Positions 1 through 10,531 of a DNA stretch of 64,000 nt are shown piece after piece. Position numbers and translations under genes: made by a program. Below the pieces are notes generated by a model. It searched no databases. It had not been told where the DNA came from and saw only the letters and a list, made by a program, of their open reading frames with translations. Source of the stretch: Paramacrobiotus metropolitanus (taxonomy: Eukaryota; Tardigrada; Eutardigrada; Parachela; Macrobiotidae); the NCBI RefSeq assembly GCF_019649055.1, contig NW_026570237.1, positions 1,178,001 to 1,242,000 of the forward strand. Direction: 5' to 3'. Each line of letters opens with the position of its first letter. Positions within the stretch are counted from its first letter, which is position 1.

Positions 1-73
1 ATATAGATATACTGATTACAAGAGCATCGCAGATGCACGAACGGCCACTAGGCTATCGGTGACGCCGCTTTAC

Positions 74-381
74 GCTTTTATCGGACTGACAAATGGACGT
101 ATGATGCGTAAAGGCCGAAGTTCCGGCATGTTCGCCGCGGCTGAATACTTTCGAACATCTCCGACATTGGGCAAACGGCAACTCCTTCCCCGCCTCGTCA
201 AACACCGTGTAAAAATATTCCCAGAATTTCGCCCTGGCGTTCTCTTTGGGCTTCGTATAGTATCGTCCCGCAGCAATATTCGCTGCGCAGTCATCTTTTC
301 TAATGACATAGACCGGAGTGGATTTTGCCTTCTTCATCCCTTTTGTTTTTCTGCTGTCACTCGGCTTCAAAGCAGCCCCAT
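74..381 (-). CDS. Gene Z: BED-type zinc finger exon (partial gene, runs off left edge)
   Basis: One internal exon of a fourth member of the A/B/C family. It starts after an acceptor (TTGTAG|AT, phase 1) and ends at a GTAAAG donor in phase 0, the same phases as the BED exon of gene A. The peptide has FWEYF followed by CRRCSKVF and a paired-histidine segment FTHH..IC, which fits a BED finger (aromatic residues, CxxC, then His). It is clearly paralogous to the gene A exon at 3352-3701, sharing ELPFAQC, KPKE and TSxFTHH. Later exons would lie to the left of base 74, outside the window. I could not identify the first exon. BED fingers bind DNA and are common in hAT transposases and in host proteins derived from them. 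Confidence 0.65.
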
Positions 382-882
382 CTACAATCGCAATACAACT
401 TCAGTAACGCTTATTTCAATTTAGAAGTACATCTTAATAATTCGTCACCATGTTCCTTCACAACTTATTTATTCATTCACAGTTGAGTGGCGTTTAAATG
501 GACCACCACAGTTCGTTATTTGCGCAACGCAGAGTCCCATGAAGTTCGGTTGAACATAACACAGTGCGTAAAAAATTACAAAACTGGTTTATACACAATT
601 TAGTGGAATGTCTTTATTGTAGATGCACTCTCCGTCAACACGAGGAAACGCTGATATACAATTGTTCATAAGGCAATATCCTTTTTTGGGTTTACGAAGA
701 CAACTTCACTGGTTCTGGATCGCTTCCGCACAACACCCTTGCAATAAAGGTCATACGGCAAAATTCTCGCGATACAACAAGCTCGATTGCTGTTGCACCG
801 GGCCTTCAGAATGCCGGCTGCTTTCGGCAGATGGCCCAAAACACTTCCGCTACTTCTGCTCAGCGCCCATATATTCTGGAAG
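382..882. other. Intergenic stretch between gene Z exon and gene A 3' end
   Basis: AT-rich sequence with no ORF that resembles a known protein. It should hold the 5' exon of gene Z and the 3' UTR of gene A, but I could not place either with confidence. Confidence 0.4.
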
Positions 883-3800
883 CTAAACATCTTCGGACGT
901 TGTTCCTCTTCCAGTATCTTTCCTGATTGACGGAGGAATGACCATTGTTGGCATACGGCTGGATTGCAGCGCTCTGACTTTTTCTCGCTCACCACTATCC
1001 CGCTGGCGTTTGTACATATTATGGCGTTGGTGCGGGGCTTCCCTGAATGGATGTGTGTGCTCGCCATGTCTGCTCATATGGGATATTCGCATGATATGCT
1101 CGCGCTTGTACAGCGTGACGGTGAGGGTGAACGGGCATCCCGTCAACTTGGGAGTGGTCGGTTTGCGCTTGCCAGTAGACCCCCCACGGTGACTGCAATG
1201 GTAGATGACGCGCCGGAATTTGTACACTTCCTTGTCGGGATCCAGAGCCGGCAGCGGGACGGAGCGTTTCACGGTCAGGGTGGTCGAGGTGTCGGTCTTG
1301 TACCGCTGCAAGGCTGACATGAATTCAATGTAGGAATGGAATGTGGCACCTTGGTAGAGAGAATCGTGCTCTCGCGCCACCGCGGGTGCTGCAAGGTCAC
1401 CGTCGTCCAACTCTATGTCGTGCGCTGTATTAAGAGTCTGGTGCATGTTTGTCGCTACTCTCTAGCTATCGCCGTTATTTTTACCTCTTTCCTCTTCGAA
1501 ATCGGGATCATCTTCCAACCCAGGTTCAGGATGTTCTTCGTCACCTTCTGTACAAGCAAAAAAAGCCGATTTGCATACCGAAATACCCATTACACAGGAA
1601 GGAAAACATTGTGGAAAGTACTTACCGTGTGCAGAGGAACCGGCAGTGTATTGGGCGTATTCGGATAAAGGAAAATTCTGATTATCTGCGAAATTCAAAG
1701 CACGCCTTACCATTGCTTCAAAAGCCTTTTAGACGCTGCACTGATTAGAAGCGTACTTCTTTGTTAAAAATTAGCTACGCGCTTGCGAATTTTCAAAAAA
1801 ACACGAAAAAGAACGAAAAAATAAAGTATTAAAAATAAGACGCAAATAGTTTAATAGTTTCATCTCGGTAGCAGGTAACCCATTAACCTGAAATAGCTGA
1901 AATAAGACGATATCATAGTTTTGACTAACCATCTTCAGCGGCAACCCCACTCATTTCCGTATCTGCATCCATTACATCGGCTGGATTTCCTCCCAAAGCG
2001 TTCGTCGATAAATTATCAACTGAACCGTGATAATATGGATTCATATCAACAACTGTATGGCCACCGGTGGATGCCAATACTGTCGGATGGTCTCCGGTTC
2101 CGGTGTGAGATCTGCGAAGATGAAACAATTCACCAGATGAATATTCCAGCTGTGTTCATACACAGACAAATAAAAACAATCATACTGGCAATTCGAGTAC
2201 GGGTACACAGGCCTGGCACACGAATCGTATTACAGTCATACAGCTTTTTTTAAAAACAGTTTCATACGTATGACAGATAATTAAGCAATGTGAATCTTTA
2301 ATCGGCATCTGCCGTTACACATAACAATATGCCTGCGCGGGTTTACACTAATAAAAGTTCCAAATTTTAAACACTGAAAAACATCCAAAATCATTAGCGT
2401 CTTTCGTGAATTTAGTACGTGCGTTAAATGCAATTCTTCCGGAGCACCACTCAATTACAGTTACAAGTTACCAACCGTGTATCTGCAATTTACTGACCTG
2501 CTGGCTGCAATTCGTTGACCAAACTCTGTTCGTCCCGCAAATCGCGCGCGCTTTGGCTCGGACTGGGGAAGATACGATACGTTTTCCGTTTCATCTTCCT
2601 GCCAGTCGTCGTCCCTTCCGTCGTTCTCCTGCCCTTCCATCGCTTCCTCATCGGGTCGCAGCACTCCCACGTGTTCGAGGAGTTTCATGAGATCGTCCTC
2701 GTCGGAGAGGAAGCGCCGTCCGATCACCGCTTTAACGTAATCGGAGCTGAGCTGCGTCTCGTCCACGAACACCGTCGGGATCAGCCGGCCCTGCTTGTCC
2801 TCGCCCGAGGGCTGCTCGCGACACACCCGCACGCTCTTGCTCATGCGGGGCAGAGTGCCGCGCAGATCCACTTGGAAGAAGACAACCGTTTCTGCGGAAT
2901 GATCGATGGACTTCCGCCACGATGAGGGATTCGTCTCCGGGTCAATCCCCACCGCTCGGATCAGTTCTCGGTATGATATGCACGGTGTTGATTGGGGTTT
3001 CAACTGGTTAGACTTTGTGGATGACTGCAGAGGACGTCGAGCGCTGAACACGGAAGCAGGAATCAGCGCATTCGTGACGGTTTCCTTTGAGTCCGACATT
3101 TTCTGCAGAGGCTGCAATCAATGTTTAAAGAGTAATATAGCATTTTCAAGCAATACTGCATTTATAATACGATATTTTTGATTATTAAGTATATATCCTA
3201 ATTTATTACTTATAATTTATTATTATTTTTAATAAATTTAGAAAAAAAATCCATATTTTTTATGTATTATATTTTATTATGCTGAATGCACACGCTGCCA
3301 ATACTAGTCTAATCTCCGAAAAAATTAAATCCCGCAAGTTATCAGTTATACCTTGGCATTGAAAAAATCGGTGATTTTGGTTGGTGTTGCAGTGGGTCGA
3401 CAAATGGAGGAATGGTGCGTAAAGCCTGACGTTCCAGTGTGTTCGCCACGTTGGAATAATTTCGAACATCCCAGGCACTGGGCAAACGGCAACTCCTTCC
3501 CTGCTTCATCGCAGACAACGTGGAAAAATTCCCAGAAACTCGCCCGGGCCTTTTCCTTTGGCCTCGTGAAGAACAGTCCCGCGGCAATCTTCGCTGCGCA
3601 GTCTTCCTTCGTATTGCTACCGAATGCACTGGATTGCGACTGCGCTTTCGTTTTTGCCTTTACGTTTTGGCTGCCACTAGGCTGCGCATTAACAGCTCCA
3701 TCTACAGTCACAATTTTTAAAATAAGTGCTGTGCTAATGTATTTCACATCGGGCAGCTGCTCCAGTTAATGGCGCAAGAAAGCACGTTTTACGGCACTTT

Positions 3801-3918
3801 AAATTAAATTACAATATATTTATAATTTATTAATAATATACTGCATACCTGTTTCGCTATCGCTGCCTCCCAAGTCAGCTGCACGGAGGGACCGCTTATG
3901 GGAAGCAGGGTTTTCCAT
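883..3918 (-). CDS. Gene A: BED - conserved domain - acidic linker - FAR1/ZSWIM-like zinc-binding protein
   Basis: Seven exons, minus strand: 3918-3849, 3701-3352, 3111-2498, 2111-1930, 1685-1626, 1547-1485, 1424-883. All borders are GT..AG and all phases agree, giving about 626 aa. Residues about 62-125 are a BED finger (FWEFF, CLGCSKLF, FTHH). Residues about 186-295 are the family's conserved domain, from ISYRELIRAVGIDPE to DDLMKLLEHVG, with SSWRKSIDHSAETVVFFQVD; I do not recognise this domain. An acidic linker follows (EGDEEHPEPGLEDDPDFEEE). The last exon holds FRRVIYHCSHRGG, CPFTLTV and H..HTHP, like the FAR1/ZSWIM3 N-terminal fold of the WRKY-GCM1 group. A nuclear DNA-binding regulator is likely; targets are unknown. 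The neighbours Z and B are paralogs in the same orientation. Confidence 0.7.
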
Positions 3919-4875
3919 TTCACAGTCCGCAGGAATGGATTAGGTTTTGGAATGCACTTCTACAAATCCCAACAGAGCTCAGTGATAAATGCTCCGTCGG
4001 TTCTTGCGCGCCGTCGAAGTTGAACTCAAATGTTTCACAATAATCCGTCCCACGCCACCAGACGATGCTTCGTTCCAGCACAAAACTTCCAACACAAATA
4101 GCGGATAGTTTCGGAAATCAAAAAGTTAATTAACTAAAACTCCCGTTTAGTGCAGCAATGGCTGCAAAGTTGAGAACTCCGAAAACATTCAAACAACAAC
4201 AAATTTCCGTAAACTTCAGGCGTAAAGTTTTATTTTATCAAATGTTGCTGTCAGCCCCCCTAGGACGGCATTTGCGTTTGCAATTGTATATACGCATGTG
4301 GCTTTAAGCCGGAAGCAGCCACTTTTATCGTTAGTTTCTGGACAATCTCTTATTATAAGCCATGGAAACTCCTAATAATGAAGTGTTTCATAGGTAGAAT
4401 TTTAATCGAAGGCATTATGACTTATTAGTGATGTCCACAAAAACCTGACAGAGAATTTTCTAGAGAGAAAAAGGTAACGCAGAACACATTCGTGCGGAGT
4501 TGTTGGGTTCGCAACCAGAAGCGTTTTCCTCGCTTTCAAACGCATCTTCAGATGAAATTATCTCGGTTTTTTTAGATGACAGAACTCATTGAAGTTTATT
4601 TTTTCCAAGAGCGTTCCGAGTCTCTTATTTGCAGACGCAAGAGCAGATCAATCGCATTTGCACTATCCATGTTTACCAGGTGAGTTGTGGGGAAATAACA
4701 AACAAACCATAAAAAACGTTTCTCAACGCCATGCACAGATCAAAACAGACAGGAAATTCTGCGACTATGCAAATGACAGATGCATTTCAAAACTTTATAC
4801 AAATACCGCAAAAATGCAGGCTCGTGATTACTTTAGTGGCGATTACTTTAACAAACATTTACGCACTAGTTATCA
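3919..4875. other. Intergenic stretch between genes A and B
   Basis: Holds the 5' flank of gene A and the 3' flank of gene B. I see no ORF with a recognisable domain and no clear repeat. Confidence 0.4.
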
Positions 4876-7392
4876 CTATCTGTTTTCCAGAGAATTACCA
4901 TGTCTTTTTCGCATTTTATCCTCCGATTTGGTAAACATCATCTGCTGGGTAAACGGCCATCTGTTACGCAGTGCCTCATCCTCCTTCGTCGTTGGCAAAA
5001 TCATCCGGAAGTACGCGTGTAAACTGCCCCACTTTCTGGAACACTGCTGACTGGTCTTTTTCGGCTTGCCCGCCACCGTCGCGCGACTCACGGCTGCCGT
5101 CACTTTCTCCCACGCCAGTTGTTGCTGCCGGGTCCGGTCGGTCGTGCTCCCGCTTTGATTCTGCTTCCGCCACAGAACCGGATGGGCTTTGACGTTGTCA
5201 ATCAGCACCGTTGTTTCCTGATGAGTAAACAGTTCCGCTTCTCCCGTACCTTCTTCACCAGGTGTTTCATCTAAAGATGACAAATCCATCTCACCAAATT
5301 ACAGCAATAATAAAAACAGCCGATTATCCTAGATATTAGGCTTTTCTTAGACAATGTCATCCACGTCAGTAGGATTCAGTACATTTCCGCTGAAGATGTC
5401 ACATATTTTTCATAGTTGCGAGGCCTGATTTGGCCAAAGTGCCAATCAAGTTGACAATAAGAGCAGATGAGTACCCATACTGCAATTTCTATTTGCGCTC
5501 ATATTATTTTTACCGGTTGCGTCTTCGACATCGTTCTCATCCTCCAATCCAGATTCTAAGTGTTCTTCGTCATTGTCTGTGCCATGGACAAAACACCGAT
5601 AAGCGTAAATTATTTAAACAGAGGAAGCAAATTAATCGAGAACTACATACGGTGAGCAGAAGAGCCAGGAACGTCGTGTTGGACGTATTCGGGTAAAGGA
5701 AAATTATCGTCATCTGCGGAAATGGATAGCACATTCAGCGCTTACAACTCAAATATTCTGAGTTAATACATAGTCGGTACCACGACTGCTTCGATAAGAG
5801 GGTTATTTGCCATCACAAGAGAATTACAATACGCACCATCTTCGACTGCAGAACCTCCCATTTCCACATCTGCATCCGTAACTTCGGCTGCCTTTTCATC
5901 CGCAACACCCGTCGGTAAATGATCAGTTGCGGCTGTTGCGCTGCGAGGGTATGGAGGGAGATCAGAAGGTGTGCGATAAGCGCTGCCTGCCGATTCTGTC
6001 TGATGGCTTCCGGTACCGGTGTGAGATCTGCGAAAATCATACGATTCCCCTCTCGTTATTTCGACAGCGTTCATAGAAGTACACATTACATGTTTACAAA
6101 AACAAATACAAGAATCCATTTACAGTTTACAGCAGCGAGATTTACTAGTGGTTGACGTGTCGTAGTACAGAAGCAGTCGATAAAACTTCAAAGTAGTGTA
6201 TCACTTAGGAAAAGAATAAAACTTGAAAGTATCCAACAGATTTTTACACTTATGAGTCTACGACAGATTAATTCGACATCTTACATTCGACATCTTTGCT
6301 ATTTTACTGACCTATTGGCTGCAATTCGTTCAATCCGTTGGCCAAAATCCGTTCGTCCCGCAAATCTCGCTCGCTTCGGCTCGGGCTGGGGAAGATACGA
6401 TATGTTTTCCGTTTCATCTTCCTGATATACATTGTCCCTTCCGTCGTTCTCCTGTCCTTCCCCCGCTTCTTCATCGGGTCGCAGCACTCCGACGTGTTCC
6501 AGCAGTTTCATGAGATCGTCTTCGTCGGAGAGGAAGCGTCGTCCGATCACCGCTTTGACGTAATCGGAGCTGAGCTGCGTCTCGTCCACGAACACCGTCG
6601 GGATCAGCCGGCCCTGCTTGTCCTCGCCAGAGAGCTGGTCGCGACACACGCGCACGCTCTTGCTCATGCGGGGCAGTGCGCCGCGCAGATCCACTTGGAA
6701 GAAGACCACTGTTTCTGCGGAATGATCGATGGACTTTCGCCACGATGAAGGATTCAATTCCGGATCGATCCCGACCGCTCTGATCAGTTCTCGATACGAT
6801 ATCCATGGTGTCGATTGGGGTTTCATCTGGTTAGCCTTTGTGGATGACTGCAGAGGACGTCGGGTGCTGGCTGGTGCTGCTGTAGTTCGCAGCGAAGGAA
6901 TGGGATCGGGTGCGGCTGAGTCTGGCTGGGTTTCAGGGGGCGCTCTGACGCTGAGCACGCCGTTTCGCTCTGAAGCCACACAATAATAAACCCTCCACTC
7001 CACAACTTATCCATTTGCATCAGAATTGGGCAAAACACCGAGCATAAGAAAACGAACAGCTCAAACAGGAGAAGACTAATGAGAAGCAGCGAAACCTATG
7101 ATACAGTACTCACGTTTCACGGTACCCTATCACTTCACACTTGCCTCAGTTTCCTGATAGAATTTTCACTGTTCTTCAAAACGCCCGGGGCGTGTGTATG
7201 TGGGTCGCGCTCAGTTGCTACTCCATCAACATAAAACAGGCGAGCATTACACTGTTTCCTTTCTCGACAACGCCACTTTGGACAGTTCTCCGTTCTATGA
7301 TCTGCTCGTTTCCATGCTTCGATATACTCGTACCCATTGTAAATCAACACTTTTCCGTTACGGCTAGTCACAGAGAACGTTACTTCTGACAT
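4876..7392 (-). CDS. Gene B: FLYWCH - conserved domain - acidic linker - Myb/SANT (zeste-like) protein
   Basis: Six exons, minus strand: 7392-7145, 6944-6312, 6027-5837, 5713-5651, 5576-5514, 5270-4876, giving about 530 aa. The first intron is read as GC..AG (GAG|GCAAGTG), because this is the only junction that keeps the frame. Residues 1-80 are a FLYWCH finger (GKVLIYNGYEYIEAWKR, then CPKWRC, C.ARL and HTHAP). Residues about 132-240 are the same conserved domain as in genes A and C. The small exons 5713-5651 and 5576-5514 match gene A's 1685-1626 and 1547-1485 in length, phase and sequence. The last exon carries a Myb/SANT-like domain of the zeste type (FTHQETTVLIDNVKAHPVLW, QQLAWEKVTAAV, CSRKWGSL) where gene A has the FAR1-like module. 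Probably a nuclear DNA-binding protein; its role is unknown. Confidence 0.68.
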
Positions 7393-7679
7393 AATTTTCC
7401 CCGATATAAGAATAATAATTTGATAACAAGACTCAAGACGAATTAGAGAACGCTGTCTTAACTTTCAAGCTCGGATAACAGTCAATACAAACTAAACCGA
7501 AAATTCAGAACTGGCAAGTGGAGTGTTGAGTTGCTTGTGGCGCACAGTGATGCACAACAGCGCAACGTATTTCTCGTGTGCTGAAGTTCGTTTAACAATT
7601 TTTAACTAAATTTGCGTAGGCTGCACGACCGGATCAAACACCGAGGCGGTGAGCAGGCGACAGGCAGTCTGCAGATGCT
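7393..7679. promoter_or_regulatory. Upstream region of gene B
   Basis: No coding signal. This is the 5' flank of gene B up to the foldback element. I cannot place a TATA box or initiator with confidence. Confidence 0.25.
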
Positions 7680-8120
7680 TTGCTCAGTGTGACTGGCAGT
7701 GACTGCTGCTGGAAATTACATACAATTTAAATATTCGAAAATTTGTAACTTTTTTGTATTCTTTAGAAAAAAGAGATGCATCCATAGGCTTGAAAAACCA
7801 CATAATAAAATATATTTGTTGATAGTATGAATGAAATTTTCATTTCGCTTGCAACATTTTAGGACTCTCTGCATTTAACATAGTTCTCTCTGAGAAAATG
7901 GATTAAAGCCAATACCGGGTTTGCCATAGAACTATGGTAAATGCAAAGAGTCCTATCATTACGTTGCAATCGAAATAAAAATTCGTGCTCTATCAACAAA
8001 ATATATAATGTATTTCAGATCACACTTTTTCTAAAAAAGAGCTTTGAAAAAGTTACTAGACGCTCGATATTAAAGAACTGCATGTAATTTAACGCAATCT
8101 GCCAGTAACAGTATGAGCTA
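7680..8120. repeat. Foldback (MITE-like) inverted repeat, about 440 bp
   Basis: The two halves are imperfect reverse complements over almost the whole length. On the left, ATATTTGTTGATAG, TTTCGCTTGCAAC, AGGACTCTCTGCATTTA and CATAGTTCT follow one another. The complement of the right half gives TATTTTGTTGATAG, TTTCGATTGCAAC, AGGACTCTTTGCATTTA and CATAGTTCT in the same order. The centre lies near 7895-7925. The outer ends contain matching ACTGGCAG and AAATTACAT segments. This is what a non-autonomous foldback transposon or a long-hairpin RNA source looks like. I did not find a target duplication. Confidence 0.7.
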
Positions 8121-8195
8121 CCAATCGCCTACAACTATCATTTTCAATCCCGATCGTCTCTTCGAATAAGCACAATAACCTATACACTATAACTC

Positions 8196-8419
8196 TCACT
8201 TCTTCAGCGCATAGTTCTCTGTGCCATTCCGTTTAACATTACTGTTAACTTGCTTGCTTCGGGACATATCAGCACTCTGGAGACCAAGATTTTCAATCTC
8301 CTCCCTTGAGTACACAATATTTTTGACACTCCCAATGGAGATACCATACTTGGAAGCGAGTGTGCGGTACGAAGCATTCAAAGATTGCTCTTTTAAAAGA
8401 TCCAGCTTCTGCTGTAAAG
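8196..8419 (-). pseudogene. CENP-B/pogo-type HTH gene, 3' part, interrupted by an LTR retrotransposon
   Basis: This minus-strand segment encodes LQQKLDLLKE, then YRTLASKYGISIGSVKNI, a classic CENP-B N-terminal / psq helix-turn-helix, followed by a short tail ending in a stop at 8196. The reading frame runs into the LTR at 8420. The missing 5' end, with its ATG, lies on the other side of the element at 16834-16886. Counting only one copy of the AAAG target duplication, the two parts make one open frame of 91 codons (about 90 aa). It may have been a small pogo/Tigger-derived host gene or a transposase remnant, as no DDE catalytic domain follows. The coding copy in this assembly is interrupted. 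Confidence 0.65.
8416..8419. repeat. Target-site duplication (AAAG), left copy
   Basis: AAAG directly precedes the LTR start TGTTACACG at 8420. The same four bases directly follow the other LTR end at 16833. A 4-bp duplication fits Ty3/gypsy integrases. Confidence 0.7.
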
Positions 8420-8691
8420 TGTTACACGTGGTGGCGTGTATAACGGTCCCGTAATGGGAAGATCAGACGGAAAAGACAAACGGGAATAAAACTGCGGTTT
8501 TATTCGTATACAAAAACATCATCGGAAGGCACAAATCTGCGCGAATGGTAATGCGCAGGAAAATCGTAAAAGTCAGGGAAAAATCAGGAAAATCAGAATG
8601 ATATCATAATCGAAAAAACACTCACTCGATCGGATATGCCGATGAGGAGAAACAGAACAGGGAATCACATCCTATGCGTCGTCTACTCACA
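8420..8691 (-). repeat. 3' LTR of Ty3/gypsy element (272 bp)
   Basis: In element orientation it begins TGTGAGTAGACG and ends CACGTGTAACA, so it has TG..CA ends. It matches the other LTR (16556-16833, 278 bp) over its full length. By eye there are two substitutions and five small indels. The low substitution count points to a recent insertion. Confidence 0.85.
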
Positions 8692-8930
8692 TGGTGGAGA
8701 TGCGGGGAGCAGTCGGCTCTGACTGCACGGAACCCCGTTCAAAAAAGAGAACAAGAAAAACACAAGTACCATTATGCGGCACGATTATAGTACTGTAACA
8801 CATTAAGCGAAAAATAAGCATATATGCAAGAATCAAATGCGGCAAAAGTGGTTAACTGGAGAAATGCCGGAAATAAATGCAAAATTACGAGATGATGTCC
8901 TCTTCGTGGGGCGGTGTCCGCGCTCTTTTC

Positions 8931-10094
8931 TCACAAAATCTCCGGTGAGCTTTCGTGTCCGGATCCGCGGGGCACATCTGCGTGTCCCATCTCCGTTTCC
9001 TCCTGAGGCGGCATCTCGGCCGGTCGTCTGGCGCGCTTGCGCCCTTTAGTTGGCGCATGTCCGGGGGCCACACGGCGAACAGTTGATGCTGCGTGACGGA
9101 CGCGGGCACTCTGTTGGTGTATGGCAAACGGCTGCTGGGAGGTCACGGTTTGAATAAACCCATCGGTGAGGCGCACACGCCGAACCCGTGCATACTCACA
9201 TTCAGCTCCAGGTGGCCCGTCGTTGATGGAGACCACCTGGAAATAGCCCTCCTGATGGACGACTTCCACGATGTCACCCATCCCCATGGTGTTGCGCTTT
9301 CCCGGACGGACTCCGGGAGCCTCAGAAATCGGCGTATGGTGTGAGGCGGTCTTCAGACACTGTAATTTTCTTCCCGACGCCCATGATGTCCGCCAAGGTG
9401 TAGGTGGGCTGCTCATCTGGACTGCCTGTAAATCCGCGGTCGATAACGATGAACCGGCGTCCGGGCGGGGTTTGGAGTACACGTCGGACATGTTCAGCAC
9501 CACCTGGTCGCCGAGGCCAAAACGGTATCCTTCCGCTGGCGTCTTGGGCTGTATGGCCTGCATGACGTCGGCATGGTACTGTTCCATAAGGCCGTGGATG
9601 TCGGTAAGGCGGCGGGCAAATGTTTCGTTGTCAGCGCTCGAGGCACACGGGCGCGCTTTGACACTAACCTTGCGCTTGAGCTCCGACAGTTCTGCCGCTA
9701 ATTGCACTACCGGATTCTTGGGACATTTGGCCTGCACATGCCCTGTCTGTCCACAACAGAAACAGGTCCGCGAAGAGCCTGCAGGTGGGGATGGAGCAAG
9801 GATCGGTCGGTGGCGCGTGGGCGAGAAGGACGGCATGATGTCACCGTCAATATCCCCGTAGGCAGTAGTCGGACGAAGAAACTCCCAGCGGGATGCATTT
9901 CTGGCGGCCGCCGCCTGGTGATCACTGCGGGATGGCTGTCCGTAAGAAAGGTTGTATTCGCCTTCTTCGCCGCCATAATCGGGTGCAAAACGCTTTGGTT
10001 GGCGATCCATGATCAGCGGATTGGCTGATATCGGCGTAATCAGGTGAGGATACGGTAAAGTTCGGGAAATGTCCGGTGGCAATTCGGAATACAC
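8931..10094 (-). CDS. Retrotransposon accessory ORF downstream of integrase, with CCHC zinc knuckle
   Basis: An intact 387-codon frame in the position where env would be. The more likely start is the internal Met at MDRQPKRFAPDYGGEEG. About a third of the way in is a CCHC knuckle, CFCCGQTGHVQAKC, followed by a Leu/Lys-rich stretch (LAAELSELKRK). The C-terminal half holds GDIVEVVHQEGYFQVVSIND, which may be a small beta-barrel, then a basic tail (KGRKRARR). There is no signal peptide and no membrane helix, so it is not an envelope. The knuckle suggests nucleic-acid binding, as in a second Gag-like protein or a chaperone. I do not recognise it as a described family. It is the longest unbroken frame of the element. 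Confidence 0.7.
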   Translation of the reverse strand: MYSELPPDISRTLPYPHLITPISANPLIMDRQPKRFAPDYGGEEGEYNLSYGQPSRSDHQAAAARNASRWEFLRPTTAYGDIDGDIMPSFSPTRHRPILAPSPPAGSSRTCFCCGQTGHVQAKCPKNPVVQLAAELSELKRKVSVKARPCASSADNETFARRLTDIHGLMEQYHADVMQAIQPKTPAEGYRFGLGDQVVLNMSDVYSKPRPDAGSSLSTADLQAVQMSSPPTPWRTSWASGRKLQCLKTASHHTPISEAPGVRPGKRNTMGMGDIVEVVHQEGYFQVVSINDGPPGAECEYARVRRVRLTDGFIQTVTSQQPFAIHQQSARVRHAASTVRRVAPGHAPTKGRKRARRPAEMPPQEETEMGHADVPRGSGHESSPEIL

Positions 10095-10531
10095 TCTTGT
10101 TAACTGCTGGACTACTAACTGCTGACTGCATCACTGGACGGTAAATGCAATGTGCATTGAGTGTTTTATACTGGTTAGCCTCTGTGCTCGCATGCGATTG
10201 GCGCGGCATTGGGTTGGGGAATTCCACTGGGCGGCGCCTTTGATGTGCGGCATCCGTACGGCGGGAAATCGGCTTTCATAGCCAAACAAAGGATCGGTAG
10301 TGTCGGGATGGCACTTTTCAAAGTTTTCACTGGATGTGGTGGATGTGGATAAAATCAAAATACGGAATTAACTGTAACGTTTTGAACTTGCTGATCAACG
10401 TTGATTTCGGGGCTTTCCAGAGATGGAATGGTTCCCGAAATAATGGACATCTTTTCGGTTTTCGCTGGCGGCGCTTTCGTACGGCGTGATCACTTGGAAT
10501 CTGCTGGTGGATTTCCGCTGCAGGAATTTCG

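Noticed and set aside
8931-10094. Envelope gene for the retrotransposon (making it an errantivirus-like element)
   Set aside because: No signal peptide, membrane anchor or cleavage site. The ORF has a CCHC knuckle and a basic tail instead.
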